Counted from the first letter of the stretch, positions 40,713 to 50,766 are shown. The stretch: DNA of 64,000 nt from Micromonospora sediminicola (GCF_900089585.1 NZ_FLRH01000004.1:1915001-1979000), one strand, 5' to 3'. Numbers and translations: made by a program. Notes: a model not told the origin generated them from the sequence alone.

Positions 40713-42716
40713 TCAGCCCGGCGAGGGGGCACCCCCACGGGCACGGGCCGGCAGGACCACCCAGGCGAGGACCACACTCGCGACGAAAACCACAAGAAGG
40801 TACGTACCGAGTGTAGCCAGAGCGATACTCGCAATTCCGGCGATCAGCGCGATCCCCAGCAGCAGTGAACGCCCCTCCCAGCCCAGCGTGACGGCGTGCA
40901 GCGGCGGCGCCGACTGCCGCTTCTCCAGCCGGGCGGTCAGGTCGTAGTGGTGCAGCGTGAGCACCAGGACGTAGGCGAAGATCAGCCAGGCCGGCGCGCG
41001 CCCGGCCACCCCGACCGCGATGGCGAACAGATACTCCGCGGCCCGCAGCGCGGCCGGCACCAGCCAGTCCAACGCCCCGGCGTGCGGCGCCCGCGCGCCC
41101 TGGGCGGCGCCCAGCAGCAGCACGAGGACGAAGACCGCCGCCCAGTGCGGCAGGTCCCGCCCGCCGTGCACCGCCCACAGCGCCCAGACCAGCAGCCCCG
41201 CCGCGCCGAGCGCGGCCACCACCGCCACCAGCAGCGGCCGGCGCGCGGTCGGCAGCGTCCGGGTCAGCAGGCCGTCGTCCCGGTGCAGGCCGGCGTCGAC
41301 CGTGGTCAGCACCGGCACCTTCATCCAGCGGGCCCGCAGCGTCCGCAACGCCCCGGTGTACGCGAACGCCAACGTGCCCCAGACCAGCACCGCGCAGAGC
41401 GCCACCAGCGGGCCGAACAGCGCGGCGGCCAGCGCGATCAGCGCCCACCGCTCGCCGATCGGGAACACCACCGTCCGCTTCAGCCAGTACGAGACCGAGC
41501 CGGTGTCCGCCTGCACCCGGGTCGACGCCGCGTTCAGCTTCCCGCCGATGCCGCCCGCGTCCCCGGTCACCACCTTCGGCCGGCGCGCGGCCTCGTCGTG
41601 CAGCGCGCCGTACCAGGTGTCGGTCATGTGCCGCACGGTCTGCAACGTCATCGCGGCCAGCGCCAGCGCCCAGCCGTACCGGAACCCGGCGTGCGTGGCC
41701 CCGTAGCCGAGGCCGGCGTAGACCACGTACTCCTTGAACCGGTCGGCCATGGTGTCCAGCCAGCCGCCCCAGGCGCTGAAGTGCCGGGTGTAGCGGGCCA
41801 GCTGCCCGTCCACGCAGTCGAGCACGAAGCCCAGGTAGAGCAGGACCGCGCCGGCCACCAGCGCGGGCCGTCCGCCGACGCCGAACAGCACCGCCGCCGC
41901 CACCGCGAACGCCACCGACACCATGGTCACGCCGGTCGGGCCGATCCCGATCCGGGCGGCGGCCTTCGTCACGTACGGGGACCAGGTGCTGACGAAGAAC
42001 GTGGTGAAGAAGTCGTCCCGCTCCTTCACCGACAGCTTCAGCTCGGCCCGGTCCTCGTCGACCGCCGCCACCTGCGCCTCGGCGGCCCGCCGCTGCGCCG
42101 CGTCGCCGGCCCGGTGCGCCACGAGCAGGCGTACCCGGTGGGCGAAGATCAGGGTGCCCCGGGCGGCGAGGTCGGCCACCAACCGGTCCAGGTCGGCGAG
42201 CGGCCCGCCCCCGACGGCGCCGACCCCGGGCGCGGACGCCGTTTCCGTCGGTCGCGGGTCCGGCGCGGACGCCGGAGCGGGGATGCCGCCCGCGGCCCGG
42301 CGGGCGGCCTCGGCGAGGGCCGGCAGGTCGGCCGGGCCGACCCGCAGCGCGCCGCCGAACACGCCGGTCGCGTCCGCGACCGCGCCGGCCTCGACCACCT
42401 GCCCTCGCTCCTCGCGCACCGTCGCCTGCCCGGCCGCCGGCGGATCGGTGAGCACCAGCGCCACCGTCGGCCCGACCGGGCTGGTCGCGAGATGCTTCAG
42501 TACGGCCGTGTGCGCCACCAGGTCGACGCCGCTGACCAGCACCGGGCCGGTCGCGCCGGCCACCAGGTCGGCCAGCTCGGCCAGGTCGGCGGCGATCCGC
42601 ACGTCGTCCGCCCCGGCCCGGCGCCACTGCGCGGCCAGCCGGTCGGCCGGCGGTTCCCCGCCCTCGGTGGGGCGGCCCGCCGCCGGTCCGGCGGCGAGCA
42701 CGATCGCGAGCGTCAC
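40713..42716 (-). CDS. DUF5941-like protein with NTP-transferase-like and CDP-alcohol phosphatidyltransferase domains
   Basis: A 667-residue protein. The N-terminal part (about 1-190) looks like a sugar/polyol nucleotidyltransferase-like domain (TLAIVLAAGPAAGRP) that may be degenerate, since its usual catalytic motif after LAAG is altered. The central part has the CDP-alcohol phosphotransferase motif (DCVDGQLARY ... GGWLDTMADR, about 299-322). The rest is a set of about eight hydrophobic helices. It would transfer a phospho-alcohol from a CDP-linked donor to lipid or polymer. GTG 42716 overlaps the ABC ATPase stop (GTGA), and it is in one operon with the exporter genes. Confidence 0.85.
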   Translation of the reverse strand: MTLAIVLAAGPAAGRPTEGGEPPADRLAAQWRRAGADDVRIAADLAELADLVAGATGPVLVSGVDLVAHTAVLKHLATSPVGPTVALVLTDPPAAGQATVREERGQVVEAGAVADATGVFGGALRVGPADLPALAEAARRAAGGIPAPASAPDPRPTETASAPGVGAVGGGPLADLDRLVADLAARGTLIFAHRVRLLVAHRAGDAAQRRAAEAQVAAVDEDRAELKLSVKERDDFFTTFFVSTWSPYVTKAAARIGIGPTGVTMVSVAFAVAAAVLFGVGGRPALVAGAVLLYLGFVLDCVDGQLARYTRHFSAWGGWLDTMADRFKEYVVYAGLGYGATHAGFRYGWALALAAMTLQTVRHMTDTWYGALHDEAARRPKVVTGDAGGIGGKLNAASTRVQADTGSVSYWLKRTVVFPIGERWALIALAAALFGPLVALCAVLVWGTLAFAYTGALRTLRARWMKVPVLTTVDAGLHRDDGLLTRTLPTARRPLLVAVVAALGAAGLLVWALWAVHGGRDLPHWAAVFVLVLLLGAAQGARAPHAGALDWLVPAALRAAEYLFAIAVGVAGRAPAWLIFAYVLVLTLHHYDLTARLEKRQSAPPLHAVTLGWEGRSLLLGIALIAGIASIALATLGTYLLVVFVASVVLAWVVLPARARGGAPSPG

Positions 42717-43456
42717 CGCTGCGCCGCGTCGGCGTAGGCGGCCAGCGCCTCGTCGATCGTCCCGTCGACGATCAGTCGTCCGGCGTCGAGGTAGAGCCCC
42801 CGACGGCAGAACCGGGTGAGGTCCTTGTCGTTGTGTGACACCAGCACCAGCGTGCGCCCTTCCGCGAGAAGTCGCTCGATGGTCGCATAGCACTTCGCGC
42901 GGAACTCCGCGTCCCCGACCGCGGTCACCTCGTCCACCAACAGCACCGGGTGCGGCAGGTGCGCGATCACCGCGAAACCGAGCCGCACCTTCATCCCGGA
43001 CGAGTAGTGCCGCACCGACGTGTCGATGGCGCGTTCCACCTGCTCACCGGCGAACGAGACGATCTCGTCGAAGTGCCGCCGCAGGTAGGCCGGGGAGAGC
43101 CCGTGCAGCCCGCCCACCAGGTAGAGGTTCTCCCGGCCGGTCAGGTCGCCGGAGAAGCCGGCGGAGAGTTCCAGCAGCGGCGCCACCCGGCCGTGCACCG
43201 CGATCGTGCCCTCGTCCGGGATGAGCACACCGGCGATCAGTCGCAGCAGCGTGCTCTTGCCGGTGCCGTTGCGCCCCACCACGCCGACCGTCTCACCCGG
43301 CTCGACCCGGAACGACAGGTCGCGCAGCGGCCAGAACCGGCCCGCGTCCGGGTCGCGCGCGCCCCGGTGCACGATCAGCTCCCGCAGCCGCAGTTGGCGG
43401 CGCCGGTTGCGGACGAATCGGATGCCCAGCCCGTCCGCCTCGATGATCGCCGTCAT
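42713..43456 (-). CDS. polysaccharide/teichoic acid ABC exporter ATP-binding protein (TagH/RfbB-like)
   Basis: A 247-residue ATPase of the polymer-export class. Walker A is GRNGTGKST (61-69), then APLLELSAGFSGDLTGREN, the signature variant YSSGMKVRLGFA and Walker B VLLVDEVTAVGDAEF. The short YSSGMxxRLxFA signature is typical of TagH/KpsT/RfbE-type proteins. It pairs with the permease whose stop is directly adjacent to its start. It powers translocation of the lipid-linked wall polymer. Confidence 0.94.
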   Translation of the reverse strand: MTAIIEADGLGIRFVRNRRRQLRLRELIVHRGARDPDAGRFWPLRDLSFRVEPGETVGVVGRNGTGKSTLLRLIAGVLIPDEGTIAVHGRVAPLLELSAGFSGDLTGRENLYLVGGLHGLSPAYLRRHFDEIVSFAGEQVERAIDTSVRHYSSGMKVRLGFAVIAHLPHPVLLVDEVTAVGDAEFRAKCYATIERLLAEGRTLVLVSHNDKDLTRFCRRGLYLDAGRLIVDGTIDEALAAYADAAQR

Positions 43457-44284
43457 TCAGAGTTCCTTCAGCACGGCCGGTTCGAGGCGGTGGAACGCCC
43501 ACCAGCCGAGCGCCAGGACCAGCCCGCTGCCCACCACCGTGACGGTGAGCAGCCGGGCGTCCGGGAACTCGTCCGGATACCAGATCGCGTGGTGCAACTG
43601 AAAGATCCCGACCAGCGGGTTCAGCTCGTACGCGACCTTGAGCCAGCCGGGCATGCCGGAGTCCCGGACCAGGTTCAGCGGATAGATGATCGGGGTGGCG
43701 TAGAACAGCAGCCGGATCACCAGCCGCATGATCCGCTCGATGTCCCGCATCAGCACGTTGCCCGCCGACAGCAGCAGGGCCAGGCCCACCAGCAGCGTGA
43801 ACTGCACCGCGACGGCCAGCGGCAGGGCGAGCAGGTTCCACCCCGGGTGGATCTTCCCGTGGGCCGCGTAGAGCGCCGCGATGGCGACCAGGATCGGCAG
43901 GCCGGCCAGATACTCGGCGAACCGGCCGGCGACCCGCCCGATCGGGAAGATCGGTCGGGGCAGGTTCATGGTGGTGATCAGCCGGGACTGCCCGGTGAGC
44001 GCGTTGGCCGCCTCGGTCAGCGCCGAACTGGCCCACATCCAGGCGAAGATCCCGGTGATCAGGAACAGCGGGTACGAACCGGCCGCCTCGCCCAGGTGCC
44101 GTCGGGTGGCGCCGGAATAGAGCACGCCGAAGACGAACCAGTAGATCAGGCCCATGCCCAGCGGCTCGATCAGCGACCAGAAGTAGCCCAGCAGCGACTG
44201 CTGGTACTTCACCGCGAGATCCCGCCGGACCAGGATGCGCAGCGAGGTGCGGGCGGACCAGAGCGCCGCGACGGCGGACGTCAC
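43457..44284 (-). CDS. polysaccharide/teichoic acid ABC exporter permease (TagG-like)
   Basis: A 275-residue ABC-2 permease with about six membrane helices (about 33-55, 65-90, 115-135, 145-170, 180-200, 235-255) and the family's short amphipathic loop. It fits the TagG/RfbA type and precedes the ATPase gene with no gap. Together they export the polymer made by the TagF-like and CDP-alcohol enzymes. It heads this operon; GTG/ATG near 44284 has a weak ribosome binding site. Confidence 0.92.
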   Translation of the reverse strand: MTSAVAALWSARTSLRILVRRDLAVKYQQSLLGYFWSLIEPLGMGLIYWFVFGVLYSGATRRHLGEAAGSYPLFLITGIFAWMWASSALTEAANALTGQSRLITTMNLPRPIFPIGRVAGRFAEYLAGLPILVAIAALYAAHGKIHPGWNLLALPLAVAVQFTLLVGLALLLSAGNVLMRDIERIMRLVIRLLFYATPIIYPLNLVRDSGMPGWLKVAYELNPLVGIFQLHHAIWYPDEFPDARLLTVTVVGSGLVLALGWWAFHRLEPAVLKEL

Positions 44285-44349
44285 CGGGCCATCGTCGCGC
44301 CGTTCATCGTCGGCGTGGCGGCCGTCGACCGGGGGTCACCCCAACGGGG

Positions 44350-45720
<1,371 letters not shown>

Positions 45721-46084
45721 GGCTGCACTTTCCTCGCCGTCGTCCCCGTTGTGCGGATCCGAACCGGTGCGTGCCGTATGCCCGCTCGGCGGGTTCGACG
45801 GCCCGGCGCCCGGGGTGTGGGCGCCCGACCGGCGAGCCTACCTCCCCAGCTCACTACCCGCCCCACCCCGCCACATGCGCCCCGCGGCCCGCGCTGAAGG
45901 ACCCGAGCAGTCAGCCCCACGGCGCGCATCGACGAGCGTCGGTGGACGCGTCGGCGGGGGTGCGCCGGGGTAAGCACCTACGGGTGCCCGGGTCGCCGAT
46001 CCTCCTCGGGGCCGAGGGCGCGGCGCGCACCCCTTCCTACCGTGGAATCAGCGCGGCGGATCGCCGCAGAAGTGGGAGACGACG
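45721..46084. other. 364-nt intergenic region between sdaA and the PspC gene
   Basis: It holds the two divergent promoter areas. I see no convincing gene, RNA or palindrome. Reading frames across it have Arg/Pro-rich shadow composition and no ribosome binding sites. Confidence 0.5.
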
Positions 46085-46288
46085 ATGAGTCGCAAACTGG
46101 TCCGGCCCCGCCAGGGGCGCATGATCGCCGGTGTCTGCGCCGGCCTGGGGCAGCGGTTCGGCATGTCGGCCGGCATGGTCCGGCTGCTGTTCCTGCTGTC
46201 GTTGCTGCTGCCCGGCACCCAGGTGATCGTCTACCTGGTCCTGTGGATCCTGATGCCGAACGAGGACCGCTACCTCGCCACCCGCTGA
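46085..46288 (+). CDS. PspC domain protein
   Basis: A 67-residue membrane protein that is a bare PspC domain: RPRQGRMIAGVCAGLGQRFG followed by one membrane segment (about 29-58, LLFLLSLLLPGTQVIVYLVL) and a short tail with LMPNED. PspC-type proteins link to envelope-stress responses; short actinobacterial forms have no defined role. ATG 46085 has GTGGGAGACGACG upstream. It is the only gene in a stretch of about 1.1 kb. Confidence 0.9.
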   Translation: MSRKLVRPRQGRMIAGVCAGLGQRFGMSAGMVRLLFLLSLLLPGTQVIVYLVLWILMPNEDRYLATR

Positions 46289-46389
46289 CCCGACGCCGCC
46301 CGGCCCGAGCTGCGCGGCCTAATGAGAACGGGTGGCGGGAAGCCGGGTCACTGTCCGTAGTGAGTCACTGGTCGATTCCCCCGAAGACC

Positions 46390-46429
46390 GATATACCGCT
46401 GGGTCATATTTATGACTCAGCGGTATATC
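46390..46429. repeat. 40-bp inverted repeat, copy 2
   Basis: Both 18-nt arms (GATATACCGCTGGGTCAT / ATGACTCAGCGGTATATC) are identical to those at 23010-23049; only the 4-nt loop differs (ATTT). The GACC just before the first arm (including GACCG) is also shared. Confidence 0.85.
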
Positions 46430-46660
46430 GCTCCGAACTCATGTGCCCCCGTCGACGCCAGGGCCGAGCCGCCGGGATGCCGAGCGGCCGGGGCCCGGGA
46501 TGCCAGGACCGCGCCGTCGGGGCCTAGGGCCCTGGGGCGGGGGCGCTGGGGCGGGGCGCTGGGGCGGGGGCTGCGGGCCCGGGGCAGCGCGGCCGACACG
46601 CTGAGCCCGGGGCGGCGCGGCTGAGCCGGGGGTGGCGGGGCCGACACGCTGAGCCTGGGT

Positions 46661-46716
46661 GGCGGGGACGGGGTGGCGGGGACGGGGCGGCGGGGACGGG
46701 GCGGCGGGGACGGGAC
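46661..46716 (+). repeat. 4 x 14-bp G-rich tandem repeat
   Basis: Four head-to-tail units of GGCGGGGACGGGGY (46661, 46675, 46689, 46703; last unit slightly diverged). The + strand has many GGGG runs spaced by short loops, so G-quadruplexes are possible. Confidence 0.85.
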
Positions 46717-46750
46717 AGGCCGCCGCGCGGCGGCCGGAGCGGGTGGCGGA

Positions 46751-46797
46751 CACGACGGCGCCCCGCTCCGGAACGACCGGGGCGGGGCGCGTCGTGA
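46751..46797. terminator. hairpin terminator downstream of the DUF4230 gene
   Basis: CACGAC-GGCGCCCCGC-TCCGG pairs with CCGGG-GCGGGGCGC-GTCGTG around a short loop, 5 nt from the stop codon of the DUF4230 gene. The stem has minor bulges. Confidence 0.65.
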
Positions 46798-46801
46798 CAG
46801 G

Positions 46802-47566
46802 TCAGGGTGCCGTGTAGGTGACCGTCACCTTCTCGTAGCCGAGGGAGCGCAGCAGCCCCTCCAGCATCTTGCGGGTGTTCGCCTCGGCCCGCGCGCCGAG
46901 CCCGCTGTCCCGGGCGGCGGCGGTGATCCGGTCCTCGGCCAGCTTGTAGACCTGCTGCTGCCGGTTGGGGTCGCCGGACACCAGGTCGTTGAGCCGGTTG
47001 ATCAGGCCCCGCTCCTCGGCGAAGACGTAGCTCTTGTCCATGTCCAGATCGGTCTCGCCGAGCTGCGGCGCGGGCAGCTTGATCTCGACGGACTTGCCGT
47101 CGTCGGAGACCACCACGGCGCCGTCGGCGATCTTCGTGAAGTCGACGTACGCCTCGACCCGGCCGGCCCCGACGAACAGCGTGCGCTCGTTGAGCAGGAA
47201 GTCGGGCACGTTGCGCCGGTCGTTCTGCACGTCGACTACCACCTGGAAGTTGCCCTCCGCGGCGACGTAGCGGCTCAGGTCACGGATCGACTTGAGCAGC
47301 GGCGGCTGGCTGCGGTCGGTCTGCTCCTTGGCGAACGGGTTGCGGAAGTCGGGCAGCAGGCCGGTCGCCTGCACGCCGAGCAGCACCACCACCGCCAGCG
47401 CGGCCGCGCCGAGCACCCAGAGCAGACCGCGTGCCGGGCCGCCGCCAGGCGCCCGGCCACCCGGCTCGGGTTCGAGCGGGGAATCCGCCCGGTCGCGCAG
47501 GGACTCGCTGGTCGGGTATTCCGGGAACTCCCTGGTGGGCTGGTTGATGTCACCGTCGCGGGCCAT
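46802..47566 (-). CDS. DUF4230 domain membrane protein
   Basis: A 254-residue protein with a Pro/Glu/Arg-rich cytosolic N-terminus (about 1-45), one membrane helix (LLWVLGAAALAVVVLLGVQA, about 48-67) and an extracytoplasmic DUF4230 domain (about 95-250: SIRDLSRYVAAEGNFQVVVD; VDFTKIADGAVVVSDDGKSV; IKLPAPQLGETDLD). DUF4230 function is unknown; the fold is predicted to be SPFH/PHB-related. It stands alone between a terminator and a 100-nt promoter region. Confidence 0.88.
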   Translation of the reverse strand: MARDGDINQPTREFPEYPTSESLRDRADSPLEPEPGGRAPGGGPARGLLWVLGAAALAVVVLLGVQATGLLPDFRNPFAKEQTDRSQPPLLKSIRDLSRYVAAEGNFQVVVDVQNDRRNVPDFLLNERTLFVGAGRVEAYVDFTKIADGAVVVSDDGKSVEIKLPAPQLGETDLDMDKSYVFAEERGLINRLNDLVSGDPNRQQQVYKLAEDRITAAARDSGLGARAEANTRKMLEGLLRSLGYEKVTVTYTAP

Positions 47567-47666
47567 CGCCCCTCACCGTCCTCGTCCGACACATCGACTG
47601 ACAATGACGGTACGGGCACCGTGCGACAGTCGCTCGTCGAGCGACCCGATCGGGTGAACGGGCAGG

Positions 47667-48827
47667 TCAGGCGAAGGCGGAAAGCCCGGTCAGCCGCTGC
47701 CCGATGACCAGCTGGTGGATTTCCGAGGTGCCCTCGTAGGTGAGCACGCTCTCCAGGTTGTTGGCGTGCCGCATCACCGGATATTCCCCCGAGACGCCGT
47801 TCGCGCCGAGGATCGTGCGGCACTGCCGGGCGATGGCCAGCGCCTCCCGCACGTTGTTCAGCTTGCCCACGCTGACCTGCTCCGGGCGCAGCTTCCCGGC
47901 CTCGGCCAGCCGGCCCAGGTGCAGCGCGAGCAGCATCCCCTTGTTCCACTCCACCGCCATGTCGGCGAGCTTGGCCTGGGTGAGCTGGAAGCCGGCCAGC
48001 GGCCGGCCGAACTGGGTACGGGTGGTCGCGTACGCCAGGGCGGTCTCCAGGCAGTCGCGGGCCGCGCCGAGCGCGCCCCAGACGATGCCGTGGCGGGCCT
48101 CGGTCAGGCAGCTCAGCGGCGCCTTCAGGCCGGTCGCGCCGGGCAGCTGGGCGTCCGCCGGCAGCCGCACGTCGTCGAGGGTGATCTCGCCGGTCAGCGA
48201 CGCGCGCAGCGACATCTTGTGCCGGATCTCGCGCGCCGTCACCCCCGGCGTGTCCATCGGTACGGCGAAGCCGCGCACACCGTCGTCGGTGCGGGCCCAG
48301 ATCACGGCGACGTCGGCGATCGGCGCGTTGGTGATCCACATCTTGCCGCCGGTGAGGATCCAGTCGTCGCCGTCACGGCGGGCGCGGGTGGCCATCGACG
48401 CCGGGTCGGAGCCGTGGTCCGGCTCGGTCAGCCCGAAGCAGCCGATCGCCTCGCCGGTCGCCATGGCCGGCAGCCACCGCTGCTTCTGCTCCTCGCTGCC
48501 GAAACGCCAGATCGCGTACATGGCCAGCGAACCCTGCACCGACACCAGCGACCGGACGCCGGAGTCGCCGGCCTCCAGCTCCAGGCAGGCCAGCCCGTAC
48601 GCGACGGCGGACGCGCCGGCACAGCCGTACCCGGTCAGGTGCATGCCGAGCAGGCCCAGCTTGCCGAACTCGCGGGCCAGCTCGCGGGCCGGCACCTCGC
48701 CGTCCTCGTACCACCCGGCGACGTGCGGGCGTACCCGGTCGGTCACGAGCTGGCGCACGACGGCGCGGATCTGCCGCTCCTCCTCGCTCAGCGACGCGTC
48801 GATGTCGAGCAGGTCGAGAGGAGTCAT
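47667..48827 (-). CDS. acyl-CoA dehydrogenase, glutaryl-CoA dehydrogenase-like
   Basis: A 386-residue FAD-dependent acyl-CoA dehydrogenase. It has the N-terminal helical domain, the CFGLTEPDHGSDP FAD/substrate strand (about 137-149), WITNAPIADVAVIWART and, near the end, the catalytic Glu365 in TYEGTSEIHQL. VSVQGSLAMYAIWRFGSEEQ and the overall length are closest to glutaryl-CoA dehydrogenase (lysine/tryptophan degradation) or a close relative. No other degradation gene is adjacent. The ATG start has no obvious strong ribosome binding site. Confidence 0.9.
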   Translation of the reverse strand: MTPLDLLDIDASLSEEERQIRAVVRQLVTDRVRPHVAGWYEDGEVPARELAREFGKLGLLGMHLTGYGCAGASAVAYGLACLELEAGDSGVRSLVSVQGSLAMYAIWRFGSEEQKQRWLPAMATGEAIGCFGLTEPDHGSDPASMATRARRDGDDWILTGGKMWITNAPIADVAVIWARTDDGVRGFAVPMDTPGVTAREIRHKMSLRASLTGEITLDDVRLPADAQLPGATGLKAPLSCLTEARHGIVWGALGAARDCLETALAYATTRTQFGRPLAGFQLTQAKLADMAVEWNKGMLLALHLGRLAEAGKLRPEQVSVGKLNNVREALAIARQCRTILGANGVSGEYPVMRHANNLESVLTYEGTSEIHQLVIGQRLTGLSAFA

Positions 48828-48858
48828 GGCGTCACCTTAACCAAGCCTCAGGCGGGCG

Positions 48859-49164
48859 TCACTCGCCCTGGTCGCCGAGGACCAGCACCCGCGCGTGGAT
48901 CTGGTTGCGTTGCTGGAGCGCGGCGCGCAGCGCCCGGTGCAGGCCGTCCTCCAGGTAGAGCCCGCCGTTCCACTGCACCACGTGCGGGAAGAGGTCGCCG
49001 TAGAAGGTGGAGTCCTCCGCGAGCAGCTTGTCCAGCGCCAGCTCCCGCTTGGTGGTGATGAGCTGGTCCAGCCGCAGCGGGCGCGGTGGGATCTCGGCCC
49101 ACTGCTTCAGCGTGAAGTTGTGCTCCGGGTAGGGACGCCCGTCCCGGACCGCCCTGAAGATCAC
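48859..49164 (-). CDS. ParB/sulfiredoxin-like small protein
   Basis: A 101-residue protein conserved in actinobacteria. The segment IPPRPLRLDQLITTKRELAL and the DGLHRALRAAL motif (about 72-82) resemble the ParB-N/sulfiredoxin fold's nucleotide-binding GxxR-type element (DGHHR). The function is unknown; a role in DNA or nucleotide-related processes is speculative. ATG 49164 follows GGGGGAGGAGAGCGCG. It is 31 nt upstream of the acyl-CoA dehydrogenase gene on the same strand, so they could be co-transcribed. Confidence 0.7.
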   Translation of the reverse strand: MIFRAVRDGRPYPEHNFTLKQWAEIPPRPLRLDQLITTKRELALDKLLAEDSTFYGDLFPHVVQWNGGLYLEDGLHRALRAALQQRNQIHARVLVLGDQGE

Positions 49165-49218
49165 GGCGCGCTCTCCTCCCCCAGGCCCGGCTGACGATGT
49201 GGCTGCCAGCCTAACCGC

Positions 49219-49821
49219 TCAACTCCACCGTCCCCGCCGGACCACATCCTGCACCGGACGCCGCCCCCGGCGCAGCGACGGTGACCGGTGGTCGACGGCT
49301 CGGTAACCAATGGTGATCGCGCCGATCGGGTGCAGCTCCGGCGGTACCCCGAACGCCTCCCGGTACGCCCCGGCCCGCTGCGGCGGGATGCCGAAGAAAC
49401 AGGCGCCCAACCCCTCGTCCACGGCGGTGAGCAGCATCATCAGCGCGGCGAAGCCGGTGTCCACGTACCAGTAGGGCACCGGCCAGCGTTCCTCGGCGCG
49501 GTCCGCCCAACCCTTGTCCGGCTCGGCGTACCGGTCGAGGTAGGCGTCCCGGTTGGCGTGCGGCACCACGATCAGCGGGGCCCGGCGCATGCCGGTCAGC
49601 CAACGTTCCCGGCCACCGCCGTCCGGCGTTGCCGCCGACCAGAACCGCGCCCGGTCGTCCGGCTCCTCCAACACCAGGAAGCCCCAGCCCTGCGCGAACC
49701 CGGCCGACGGCGCCCGCAGCGCGTGCGCCAGCAGCCGGTCCACCACCTCGGGCGGCACCGGCCGGTCCGGGTCGTAGTTGCGCACCATCCGGCGTCGCCG
49801 GACGACCTCGGCGAACTCCAC
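49219..49821 (-). CDS. nitroreductase family protein
   Basis: A 200-residue FMN-dependent nitroreductase-like enzyme: the FMN-binding start RRRMVRNYDPDRPVPPEVVD, SAGFAQGWGFLVLE and LGACFFGIPPQRAG are family motifs. It should bind FMN as a dimer and use NAD(P)H; the natural substrate is unknown. GTG 49821 lies 2 nt after the stop of the aldose epimerase gene, so the two are translationally coupled; the ribosome binding site is weak, which fits coupling. Confidence 0.88.
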   Translation of the reverse strand: MEFAEVVRRRRMVRNYDPDRPVPPEVVDRLLAHALRAPSAGFAQGWGFLVLEEPDDRARFWSAATPDGGGRERWLTGMRRAPLIVVPHANRDAYLDRYAEPDKGWADRAEERWPVPYWYVDTGFAALMMLLTAVDEGLGACFFGIPPQRAGAYREAFGVPPELHPIGAITIGYRAVDHRSPSLRRGRRPVQDVVRRGRWS

Positions 49822-49823
49822 GG

Positions 49824-50750
49824 TCAGGCCGCCGGCCGGACGCCCCAGACGCCCCGCCACGTCTGGCCGGCGTCGAGCGTGATCAGGTCCCGCCCGGACC
49901 GGAACGCGTCCGGCGGGCAGGTCATCGGCTCCACCGCGACCGACCGACGGTGCCGCTCGCCGCCGAGCGTGTCGCCGGTGAAGACCTGCCACCAGCCGAA
50001 CTCGCGGTCCGCCCAGATCCGCAGCGACGACGAGCCGTCCGGCGCGCCGAGCGTCACCGCCGAGCCGCCGTCGGCCTCCCGCTCCACGTCGCCGAAGGCC
50101 ATGTCGAGCACCAGGTCACCGATCGGGCGGGGGGCGGTGAAGTCGAACTCGGTGCCGCTCACCGCGCTCGCCGCCAGCGGCAGCAGCCGGCCGTCCACCT
50201 GCACCCGGCTCCGCCCCGGTACGCGCATCAGCAGCTCGTCGACGCCGACCTTGGGCAGCTGGAAGTAGGGGTGCACGGAGAAGCCGAACGGCGCCGGCTC
50301 GGCGGACAGGTTCGTCACCTCGTGCTCGGCGCGCAGACCCTCCGGGCCGACGCTCCACCGGCTGCGCAGCCGCAGCGCCCACGGGTAACCGGGGGTGGGC
50401 GGCAGGTCGTAGCCGAGCGTGACGCTCTCCGCCGACTGCTCGACCAGCTCCCACCGGACCCAGTTGACCAGGCCGTGCAGGGCGTTGTGCCGCTCCGGCT
50501 CGGTCAGGTCGAGCTGCAACGAGCGGTCCCCGAACGTGTAGACGCCGTCGCGGATCCGGTTCGGCCACGGGGCGAGCACGTGCCCGGCCGAGCCGGGGCA
50601 GAGCTCGTCCTCGGCGTACCCGTCGAGGTAGTCCCGGCCGTCGTGCCGGTAGGCCCGCAGCCCACCGCCCACCTCCACCACGACGGCCTCGTGGCCGTCG
50701 GCGGCGATGGTCCACTGTGTCCCGGACGGTGGCTGCACGTCGATCCCCAT
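49824..50750 (-). CDS. aldose 1-epimerase family protein
   Basis: A 308-residue aldose 1-epimerase-type protein that would interconvert alpha and beta anomers of a hexose. Substrate-handling His in ERHNALHGLVNW (about 94-105), second conserved region FSVHPYFQLPKVG (about 177-189) and the acid near LDAGQTWRGVWG are visible. It follows the epimerase-mutarotase length for the actinobacterial group. It sits between the MFS gene (17-nt gap) and the nitroreductase gene on the same strand, so an operon is likely. Confidence 0.9.
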   Translation of the reverse strand: MGIDVQPPSGTQWTIAADGHEAVVVEVGGGLRAYRHDGRDYLDGYAEDELCPGSAGHVLAPWPNRIRDGVYTFGDRSLQLDLTEPERHNALHGLVNWVRWELVEQSAESVTLGYDLPPTPGYPWALRLRSRWSVGPEGLRAEHEVTNLSAEPAPFGFSVHPYFQLPKVGVDELLMRVPGRSRVQVDGRLLPLAASAVSGTEFDFTAPRPIGDLVLDMAFGDVEREADGGSAVTLGAPDGSSSLRIWADREFGWWQVFTGDTLGGERHRRSVAVEPMTCPPDAFRSGRDLITLDAGQTWRGVWGVRPAA

Positions 50751-50766
50751 GTCCGGGACCCTACCG

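Larger units (their letters stand above)
46289..46801. other. 513-nt intergenic region with palindrome, G-rich tandem repeats and terminator
   Basis: The left part contains the second copy of the 40-bp inverted repeat (46390-46429). From about 46500 the + strand becomes extremely G-rich, with repeated GGGGCGGGG-like runs, two copies of GGCCGACACGCTGAGCC (46591 and 46639) and a 14-bp tandem repeat (46661-46716). No gene is credible here. Confidence 0.65.

Noticed and set aside
38441..40816. A 791-codon + strand frame opposite the GT2/TagF-like gene
   Set aside because: It is a shadow of the glycosyltransferase gene: Arg/Pro/His-rich with no recognisable motif.
40896..42737. A 613-codon + strand frame opposite the CDP-alcohol phosphotransferase gene
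   Set aside because: The reverse strand carries the phosphotransferase motif and membrane helices; the + frame is compositionally a shadow.
45721..46084. Glycine or other riboswitch upstream of sdaA
   Set aside because: I looked for the conserved glycine-riboswitch core segments and a paired aptamer and found neither.
46661..46716. Possible CRISPR array
   Set aside because: Units are 14 bp, directly adjacent and without spacers, and no cas gene is present.
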